A stretch of 16,034 bases of DNA from Podochytrium sp. JEL0797 (Eukaryota; Chytridiomycota; Chytridiomycetes; Chytridiales; Chytriomycetaceae). Location: the NCBI GenBank assembly GCA_027596195.1, contig JADGJG010000591.1, positions 1-16,034 on the forward strand. The letters run 5' to 3'. Position numbers and translations under genes: made by a program. Below the pieces are notes generated by a model, which saw nothing but the letters and a program-made list of their open reading frames with translations, was not told the origin of the DNA and searched no databases. Positions within the stretch are counted from its first letter, which is position 1, and the number at the start of each line of letters is the position of its first letter. Below are positions 8,920 through 16,034 of this stretch, piece by piece.

Positions 8920-10516
8920 TCAGCGACGCAAGGTGCCGATTCTGCGACCCAGGTTAGGCGATTCTTCGTTCGTGAACGAAAATCGACCGTTGTACGAGAT
9001 GGGAAGGATAAGGGCTTTCATGCTGGGGTCGCATTCGCTCACTGGAGGGGCGGAGAGGAGGAAGAGAGTAAGCGACGAGGTGAAGTAAAATTGAGATCAT
9101 TGGGGGACCAAGAGGGAGCGAGAGAGAGAGATGTCCCCACGCGAGACCCCAACAATTGAAAGAGCAACAAGAATGCAAATCCAATCTTTAGAGAGTCCCA
9201 CAACCAGGAGATGCGTCCGCGAGTAATGCTTAAAAATAGCAGACGGCGACAACCAGAAAACCCAGCCGTCAAGTGTCCACCACAAAACAAGCCGACAAGA
9301 TATTGCATGCTAATGACTCAAGCCTCTCCAATTCCGAGCCACGTAAAAGCTGGCAGGAAAACTCGCAAGAGTGGGGAAAGAGTCAAACAAGATAAACGAG
9401 TATCCCATCGGAAGCACCCCATACTTGGTCTGTTGACCCATGGAGAGAGATCTAAGGAGCGTGCGCGGGCGGGAATGGGGGGATATGCGTAATCGAAAAA
9501 CTCACCACGAATCTTATTCCATAAGTCGATGCCGTGCGGATCCGGAGGCGGCAGAGAAAGTAACGCAAAGCTTGATTGTTGAAAATACCCTGCAAGAAAC
9601 AAACGAGTCAGAATTCAAGCGCAAAAAAATGATAGATAATGAGGGGCAAAGGGAAGTGATTGTGCGAATGTGTTCAGAATACAAGGTCTCTCCATGGTTA
9701 CATAGTAGTAAGAAGAACGAAAGTCATTGTATAAAAAGGTTATCCTCATAACAAATCGCCAAGATCACAGCGTCGGCATGACGTGCAAGGGAGATAGACG
9801 AAGGGCGAGGTCAGACATCGATATTTACCTGAGAAACGTCTCATCCCCTTGCCATTCTCACGGCATCGGAGACCAGCAACGATCACTGTTGGTTTCGAAC
9901 AGGAGGGCGTATAGTTTGGGCTACGACAAGTCATTTCGGCCTTGATTCGAGCTTGTGAACGAGCTTCCTGGAGTCGCCGTTTTGGTATTTATCGAGCTGT
10001 TGAAGGAAAGAGTTTAGCAAAGCGCAAACCAGCGAGAGGGAAGAGAGGAGAGGAAAAGGAGAATTGTATCAGAGTTCATGGCAATGTTCTTTTCTGTCCA
10101 ACATTATTTGATTCGGTACAGGTCTGAGATTTGAAACATCATATACAGGGAGTGGTGTGGAGGGGAACGAGGGGTGCGGATGGTCACAACTGCTTACCGA
10201 CTGCGGAGTCAAAGAGTGCCAACAGGTGGCCTTGGAAGTGGAGCGTGGGAGCCATTCAGAGGCGGAAGAGGTCTCGAAGAATGTCTTGGGTCATGAGAAC
10301 AATGGACGGGACGAAGTGCATCTTTGGTGAAGTTTTGCGAAGCCGGTTTTTGTCAAACCGAAAAATGAAAAAAAAAGGAAAAGAAATCCCCGAGCGCACC
10401 CCTGCCCCGAGCAACTCAATTCCAGCAACAATGTAGTCCAAGTTAACTAATATGATTCGATGTAATATATTGAGTCTAAAACGCATCTTCCAACCTGGGG
10501 GCCGATTCGGAGCCAT
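8920..10516 (-). CDS. Unresolved multi-exon gene of unknown function
   Basis: Several - strand segments look coding and have splice signals, but I could not join all of them. The best are: a last exon 9041-8920 (pyrimidine-rich CTCCAG acceptor, 39 residues including MKALILPISYNGRFSF, TGA, then AATAAA); 9589-9506 (TTTCTTGCAG acceptor, GTGAGT donor, residues PPPDPHGIDLWNKI); 9967-9829 (CTCCAG acceptor, GTAAAT donor, residues EARSQARIKAEM); and an exon ending at a GTAAGC donor near 10196. Phases of 9967-9829 and 9589-9506 agree. Introns would be about 230 nt, longer than elsewhere in the window. In-frame stops near 10260 and 9320 block other simple joins, so decay is possible. The start is unknown; an ATG at 10516 is one option. 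No family is recognised. Confidence 0.3.
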
Positions 10517-10670
10517 TAGGGAGTCCAAATCTCGATGGGAACCATTGCTGCCGCGTTTGTTTCGTTTCGAATGTGTCGGCACGCTTTCTGATGTGAACGT
10601 TGCCGTGAAGGTAAGCTGGAAAACAACTAATCCAAGCCATTCCAAACACTTTCTTCACTTTTTAATCAAA

Positions 10671-10676
10671 TTTATT
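10671..10676 (-). terminator. Poly(A) signal AATAAA for the SREBP gene
   Basis: AATAAA on the - strand lies about 57 nt after the SREBP stop codon at 10735-10733. Confidence 0.55.
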
Positions 10677-10732
10677 TACGCAGAAAAAGAAAAGAGAAGA
10701 AACAACTTCAAATAACCCAAGTCCCAAAAAAA

Positions 10733-13685
10733 TCACAAAGCCCCCATCCACCCAACCACACACCCCACACACCCTTCCCCACTCTTCCCACCCCGCTTCA
10801 CACCCGGCAACACCCTCCGCATCCTCGCAACAAGTTTCCCCGTCACCCGCTCCCCTTCCTCCCGACCCAACCCCTTCACAACCCAACTCAACGCCGCAAA
10901 CTCCACACAAGCGTCCACCCCTGTTGTACCTCGAGACTCACGCTCCACCATCCGTTCCAACACTCCACCCCACTCCCTTGACTCTCCGCTCCCCTTTCGG
11001 AGGAGATAAGATACCCAAACCGCACACCCAGCCACCCCCGTCTCCCTCCGCGATTTCACACTCTGCACAAACAACGCGTCCAGCGCTTCCGGGATCTCAA
11101 TCCCCTGCGTCCAACAACTCATCACAGCGAGACTCAACGCCGCGAACGCTTCTGGCGAGTCTGGGTCACATTGAGCGTACAAGTGCATGAGCTCGTGTGT
11201 TGACGTGAATGTGGTGGAGGTGGCGGGTGCAGGTGTTGCGAGGAGGGAGGATGTGTGGGTGTGGAAGGTGTGTGTGATTTGGGGGGCGAGGTGGGTGTGG
11301 GAGAAGCGGGAGAGGAGGGTAAGGGGGGAGGTTGGGGAGGAGGCGGGGATCCAGTCGTCTTGGTCAAAGATTTGGGTTACGGTTTCGAGGGTCCAGAAAT
11401 TGGTGGAGGGGTTGGTTGAGGTGCAGGATTCGAAGGTCCATGGGGGGAGGTTGGTGGTGGTAGTGGCGGTGGAGGGGTTCGACAAGAGGTCTTGGATGCA
11501 TGCGAGACCGTCGGTGAAGAGGTAGGATGCAAGGGAGGTGATGGCGCGGGTGTAGATGGTTTCGGTGGTTATTGTGTGGATGGAGAACCGGAGCGCCAAG
11601 GCGGTCGAGAGTTTGATTTTGGCGAGGTCGATTGGGGAGATGAAGGGTCCGGCCATTGATGCGTGGGAGAGAGCGAGGAGGGAGATGTTGAGGATTTGGA
11701 GGGTTGAAGTGCAAGATGCTGGAAAAAGGAATGGAATTAGTTTGGACGCAGTGATACAGCGAAACTAGATCACAAAATTGGACTCACATTCCACCAATGC
11801 ATCCAAAGCCCTCACACTCGTTTTCGCAACAACCGCATGCCACTGGCGCGTCTGGTTTGCACGCCCAACACTCACAAGAGTCTCAACGGCACACCCGATT
11901 CCCAACACAAAACACGACACGAAACGCACCACTTCCACAACCACACCGCCCATTTCAGGATTCTCAGAAACATGCGTCGGGAAGAGAGTGAAGGCCGTCA
12001 GCTGCTTCAACTGGTTCAACGGGACGGGATCCGCGGACGTTTTGGAATCCTCGTCTTTCCGCGTCTTCTTGTTGAACCCCGCTGCATGCACCGCATAGAG
12101 CAACTGCGAGACGACAAACACGAGCACCCCCAGTTTCAACATCCACCACGCCGAAGCCGCCACGACGCCCAACGCGCCCGACAACTCAACCCCTCTCAAA
12201 AACAACTTGGAATCCAACCCAGACGATTCAGTCGCGCGTCCCAGAATCCTTCCCGCAACGTGATCGTGCAATGATGACGCGTCGCCGTCGACATCAAATG
12301 GACTCGGTGCGTACAACACGGACGCACTCATGAACATAACTGCCATGAATTTCATTCCGGCGTTTTTGGAGCTCCCGACTTCCGAGGCGGAGGCATCGAA
12401 ATCGAACAGATAGTCAAACATGGAGTTGTTGGCGAGGGCATCGTTGTTGGAAAAGTTGTCGAGAAGCATATCGGTGCCAAGGCCAATGAGACCAGGGTAT
12501 TGCTGTTGCTGCTGTTGCATTTGTGGCTGCTGGTTCAGGAGGTCCATTTGTGGAGGCATCATCATTGGAAATCCGAGGCCGACGCTGCTGTTGGGCGACA
12601 TTTGGACAGGCGAGAGGGTCACCTTCTCCGTGGGAGAGCGGGTGGGCGAACGCGCATCCGAGGGAGCCGATGATGGCGGAGATGTCGCCGAGAGCGACTT
12701 GAAAGCCTCGACGGACGCGGCGGCAGCAACGGCGGCCGCGACCTGGTACTGCTGCTGGATCTGCAGCCACTGCTGGATCTGCTGTTGCTGCTGCTGCATC
12801 AGCGCAAGGCCGGTGCCCAGGCTGCCGGCAATGTCGGCAGGGCTGATTGGCAGCGGCTGTGGCGGTTTGGGCGGCGACGGGGCCACGGCGGCAACCTTCT
12901 GGCGCTTCGAGGGGGGCGCTGGCGCGGGGGCAGCGGGCTGTTCGACCACGGCAAAACACTCCTTCGCAATGGCCTCGGCCTCGCTCCCAAACCGGCCCAC
13001 GATCCGCGCACGAAAGTCTGCGGCCGCACAAACCTGCGCCTCGAGTTCGTGGATGTATTCCGTGGCCTTGGCGAGGATTGTTCCCTTGTTGAGGCGGCCT
13101 GGCTTCTCGTCCGAATCGTTATCCAAGTCGTTGTTGTCCTCCACGTCCTGCTTCGCACCGGCCAGGTTGAGGGAAGGCACGACCTTCTTGAGCTCAGCGA
13201 TTCTCGCGTTGAGGTTGTTTCTGTATCTGCGCTCGATGACGTTGTGGGTAACTCTGCGCGGGGCCTTGTCGCCTGGCGCTTCTTCGGCGGGGACTTCGGC
13301 GGCCTTTGGGGTCTTTTTTGCGGTGGGTCTTCCGCGCTTTTTCTTGGGCGGTTCTGGGTTTGGGTTTAGGAATCTTTCTGTGTTTCGCTAGGAGAGTTTC
13401 CTAGAGGGTTTCCTAGTCACCTGCAGCAGCGGCGCTCTTTGCATCGCCCAGAAACGAAAGGTCCAACTCGGCGGGGAGAAGGTGCGCCAAGGAAGGCGGC
13501 GCCTGGAAGGGATGCTGCTGAGCGAGTGGGCTGCTGGTGGCGAGGTTGCCAGGCGATGCCTTGGCGGATGCAGCATCCTGGAGTGGGTTAGCCAGGACAC
13601 ACACAACCCACTAGACACTCACCATCATCTCCTGCCATCGCTGAAGCATCTCGGGCATGATGGGTTGGTCGGAAGTGAGGCTCAT
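10733..13685 (-). CDS. SREBP-type membrane-bound bHLH transcription factor
   Basis: Four exons: 13685-13623, 13577-13421, 13353-11788 and 11718-10733, giving 923 residues. Introns are 45, 67 and 69 nt. SREBPs are held in the ER by SCAP, cut when sterol or oxygen falls, and then switch on sterol genes. Seen here: an N-terminal activation-like region; an AT-hook-like KKKRGRP (77-83); the basic helix THNVIERRYRNNLNARI with the SREBP-specific Tyr at 117; an unusually long acidic loop (136-159); helix 2 GTILAKATEYIHELE; glutamine runs; TM1 at about 407-425; a luminal loop of about 40 residues; TM2 at about 466-494; and a C-terminal regulatory region of over 400 residues. I see no clear RxxL site-1 cleavage motif in the loop. 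The start ATG gives an exon that splices in phase. An SRE-like site lies upstream. Confidence 0.88.
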
Positions 13686-13740
13686 TCGGTTGCGTGGTTG
13701 TAAAACGGGACTGCCGATCAGATGTCAAATTCCGCAAACA

Positions 13741-13751
13741 GGTGGCCTGAT
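13741..13751 (-). promoter_or_regulatory. Sterol regulatory element-like site in the SREBP promoter
   Basis: ATCAGGCCACC on the - strand begins 66 bp and ends 56 bp upstream of the SREBP start codon. It fits the fission-yeast Sre1 site as I recall it, RTCA(T/C/G)(C/G)CCAC(T/C), in all but the last base. Autoregulation by SREBP is known in fission yeast and animals; here it is inferred. Confidence 0.45.
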
Positions 13752-13810
13752 GTTCGCAAGATGACAAAAAAATCTTGAAATCTCCAAGTATCGTGGGAAC
13801 TCGAACAACG

Positions 13811-13831
13811 AGGATAGTGACGCACTATCCT
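13811..13831. repeat. Perfect 9-bp hairpin in the SREBP upstream region
   Basis: AGGATAGTG and CACTATCCT are separated by ACG. The dyad lies about 125-145 bp upstream of the SREBP ATG and may be a binding site for a dimeric regulator. Confidence 0.6.
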
Positions 13832-13956
13832 TTGTTTTTATTAATCAGTCATTTAAAAGGAAAGGAGTAATCATTAAAAAAAGGAAAAAAATTTCACCCT
13901 CCCACTTCTTTTTTCCAACTTGAAAAGATGCATTTGGCAATGAAAGGAAACAGATA

Positions 13957-13962
13957 TTTATT
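13957..13962 (-). terminator. Poly(A) signal AATAAA
   Basis: AATAAA on the - strand lies 17 nt after a TGA at 13981-13979 and about 270 nt after the stop of the two-TM protein. It could serve either the fragment at 13979-14092 or the two-TM gene with a long 3' untranslated region. Confidence 0.4.
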
Positions 13963-13978
13963 CAATAATACCATGCCT

Positions 13979-14092
13979 TCACTGTCGAAAAGAACTGCTA
14001 CCGGCCCCCCCTCCCGAAATTTCTTCGGCAAGCAAGATTCCTTCAAGCTGTTCTTCCAGGCTCTCGATATTTCCAGCCACGTAAGCGGCCGA
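13979..14092 (-). CDS. Possible last exon or small frame, 37 residues
   Basis: The frame is helix-like and acidic (NIESLEEQLEGILLAEE), then Gly/Ser-rich, and ends at TGA followed by AATAAA. It has no ATG and no obvious acceptor at its left edge in transcript order, since a TGA lies directly upstream at 14095-14093. The + strand is also open here with a GTAAGC donor at 14081, so the direction of coding is uncertain. No family is recognised. Confidence 0.2.
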   Translation of the reverse strand, partial: SAAYVAGNIESLEEQLEGILLAEEISGGGAGSSSFRQ

Positions 14093-14227
14093 TCATGGGA
14101 CCGGAATTGATGCACAAAGTTTTGATTGGGTAGGTGGCGTTTTGGTGGCGTTTGAGCCTCGTCCGTTCCTTCCATTCTCGATAAACCCCTCCACATTCCC
14201 ACCACATTCCGAACACAACAGATGCGT

Positions 14228-14512
14228 TTATTTGGCTGCCCATCTAGCCTTGAGGGCTCTCCAAAGAAGCGGGGAAATCTGGCCAAGAAGAAGGAATCCC
14301 GAAACGATGGAAGCACATGCCAAGAGCAGAATCGTCTTGGAGTCACTCGGGTAGACGAATGAATAGATGATAAGTGCCAAGGAAAGGGCGTTAACTGCGG
14401 TGGTGATCGCCGGCAAGTATTTCAAGTATTTCGGACGAGGGAGGGTCGCATCGGCAACTGTTTGGTCCGCATGGATCGTGAGCTGAGATGGTTCATCGAT
14501 TTCAATTGACAC
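14228..14512 (-). CDS. Small protein with two membrane helices, start unresolved
   Basis: The frame ends TAA at 14230-14228 and codes for about 94 residues: a polar N-terminus, a PRPKYLKYLP segment, TM1 (NALSLALIIYSFVYP), a very short DSK loop, TM2 (ILLLACASIVSGFLLLG) and a basic tail (WRALKARWAAK). The basic tail suggests both ends are cytosolic. There is no ATG anywhere in the frame; it opens after TAA at 14557-14555 and 14512 is GTG. The real start therefore lies in an upstream exon I could not place, or initiation is at a near-cognate codon. No family is recognised. Confidence 0.5.
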   Translation of the reverse strand: MSIEIDEPSQLTIHADQTVADATLPRPKYLKYLPAITTAVNALSLALIIYSFVYPSDSKTILLLACASIVSGFLLLGQISPLLWRALKARWAAK

Positions 14513-14738
14513 CAGGGTGTCGTGTTGAGGAGGATGGGCAGCAGAAAGGACTTTTTAGTGTTCAATTTGCGGTGAGTGGCGTCGTGGCCTCATAATTTCC
14601 CTATTCGCGCTTTCGCCGTCCAACTGACCAAGTCAACGCGAAATTCAAAACACATAAATGGAGACTGAGAAAAAGAGTATAAAAATAAACACGCCGCATA
14701 CACAAAAGCCCTCCCTCCTTTTTCTCTTTTTCTCTTCG

Positions 14739-15895
14739 TCACGCAGTCGTAGGAGACTGTGCATTCAATTCCTCCTCCTCCTCCGCAGCCCACGCCATTG
14801 CCATTCTCACATGATCCAAAACTTTCTTCTCCGTAACCACACGCGTCAATTCCGAATTCGGGATCGAATTCACGCGTCCCCTTCCCACCCCGCCATGCGA
14901 CTCCACGAGCGCCGTCGTGCGGATTTGGCAAAAGTAAAACTCGCTGTTGAGGATCTGGGAAAACAGGTACACGCTGATGGACGAAAAATACATGACTTCA
15001 ATTGGGTTTTTATGCGAGACGAGCCAGATGGAGAGGCTCGTGATTAAGAGACTGATGGAGGAGCGTAAAACTGTGGTTTTTTGCAGGGTCAATGAGTGTG
15101 AGAGGGGATTGGATGGTTTTGAACAAATGCATCGAAATGCCTGTACCATTCTCAGTGCTCATTACGATGAACAGCTTACGAACGTTGGAGGAAAAGTACT
15201 TCCAGCAATAAATGAGAGCCGTGACGGTTGCAATTAAATCGCAAAGAATATCCCCAGACATGTACCTGCAATAAAGAATCAAGGTTGGGAGTTGGGGGAA
15301 GAATCGAAAAATTAAGTGCCTCACCCTTGACTTGTCACGGAATACTGATTCCAAACACAAACGCCACCAAAATCAGCGTCCCACGAGCCGTAAGATTGAA
15401 TCAAATCGACAGCGGCCCAGCCCATGCGGTGCCAGAATGCCAATACGGCGATAATCGCGTACCATTGCGCTTTGCTCGAAGCGAGGTACGATTTGTAGAG
15501 AATGAAGCCATCGAATGTGAGCATGAACAGGTGGTAAGTCTGTGTATACCAAGACAAACGAGAGTGAGAAAAAAAAGTAGGAAGGGGGGTGGGCGGGGGC
15601 ACTCCCGTGCGCAAACACACACCAAGTTCATGGCAAGGTCCACGCCAAAGCACGTCCCCTGGTTCGTCAAATTTCCCCAGATGAAGAAGATGGCGGAAAA
15701 CAATCCAAACACATTCCCAGTGAGGATAATGATGGGGGTCGTCTTGGCGGCTGGGTTTTGATGGATTTGGCCAATGGCCAGAATAATGCCACGCAGACTG
15801 ATTTCGAACGCCATGGCCATGAAAAAGTCTGAGACGACGAGAGCGATTGTGTAAGTTCGATCAGAATTAATGGAGCTGCTTTGTGAGGATGGCAT
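14739..15895 (-). CDS. Seven-transmembrane protein, paralogue C
   Basis: Four exons: 15895-15623, 15539-15325, 15265-15147 and 15070-14739, giving 312 residues. Introns are 83, 59 and 76 nt (donors GTGTGT, GTGAGG, GTACAG). It is closest to paralogue B: YHLFMLTFDGFILYKSYL, VCVWNQYSVTSQGYMSGDI, FIVMSTENVLRSSISLL and FSQILNSEFYF are at matching places. It keeps the EN|V intron that A has and B has lost. The N-terminus has about 13 polar residues before TM1. The cytosolic tail ends in an acidic run (EEEEE) and, unlike that of B, is not proline-rich. An unbroken G25 tract lies about 65 bp upstream of the ATG. The function is unknown. Confidence 0.85.
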
Positions 15896-15958
15896 TTTTC
15901 GGGATGTTTTGGAATCATTGGAATGAGAAATACGATTACTTTCGGTGAAAAGGAGGGA

Positions 15959-15983
15959 GGGGGGGGGGGGGGGGGGGGGGGGG
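15959..15983 (+). repeat. G25 homopolymer tract followed by poly(A) runs
   Basis: Twenty-five consecutive G residues are followed by A-rich runs (15986-16000 and 16006-16018). On the - strand this is a C25 and T-rich stretch directly upstream of 7TM paralogue C. The length may be wrong in the assembly. Confidence 0.9.
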
Positions 15984-16034
15984 AGAAAAAAAAAAAAAAA
16001 CGACGAAAAAAAAAAAAACAATAAAATTGTTTTG

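Noticed and set aside
9940..10000. A GDSR motif reminiscent of emopamil-binding proteins on the - strand
   Set aside because: The flanking residues do not match that family and the frame stops soon after.
10452..11190. A + strand gene with a GTAAGC donor at 10611 and an acceptor at about 10681
   Set aside because: The second exon would be a Pro/Thr/Ser-rich antisense shadow of the SREBP C-terminal region, which is well supported on the other strand.
1..16034. CRISPR arrays, rRNA or tRNA genes
   Set aside because: No regularly spaced repeats and no recognisable rRNA or tRNA sequence were seen by eye; a tRNA scan could not be run.

Overview
The window looks like nuclear DNA of an early-diverging fungus, most likely a chytrid. 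Genes are close together and are interrupted by short GT-AG introns, mostly 45-85 nt. One gene encodes a fungal-type SREBP. One encodes an endosomal FERRY3 (C12orf4) homologue. Three encode members of one seven-transmembrane (7TM) family that I cannot match to a named family. The taxon is inferred from gene content only.

Layout, left to right. A type II membrane glycosyltransferase (- strand) runs off the left edge (1-1014). A small unrecognised frame follows (1135-1317, -), then about 400 bp of intergenic DNA with a G13 tract. Next is a cysteine-rich protein gene (1868-2259, -) broken by a one-base frameshift. A 434-bp Harbinger-type MITE (2282-2715) lies only 22 bp from its start codon. The first 7TM gene (2750-3756, -) is divergent from FERRY3 (3977-6732, +). 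FERRY3 is tail-to-tail with the second 7TM gene (6809-7830, -). A 0.9-kb non-autonomous element with 230-bp inverted ends (7936-8836) separates that gene from a poorly resolved multi-exon - strand region (8920 to about 10516). The SREBP gene (10733-13685, -) has an SRE-like site about 55 bp upstream of its own ATG. Then come a two-TM small protein (14228-14512, -) and the third 7TM gene (14739-15895, -). An uninterrupted G25 tract sits about 65 bp upstream of that last start codon.

The genes do not form an operon or an obvious pathway cluster. Most lie on the - strand, and each resolved one appears to have its own 5' region; poly(A) signals are visible for several. The SREBP is expected to work with SCAP and Golgi proteases encoded elsewhere. 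FERRY3 is expected to act in a Rab5 effector complex on early endosomes. The three 7TM paralogues within 13 kb suggest a locally and perhaps genomically expanded membrane-protein family. The two non-autonomous elements mark recent transposition. No RNA genes or CRISPR arrays were seen.
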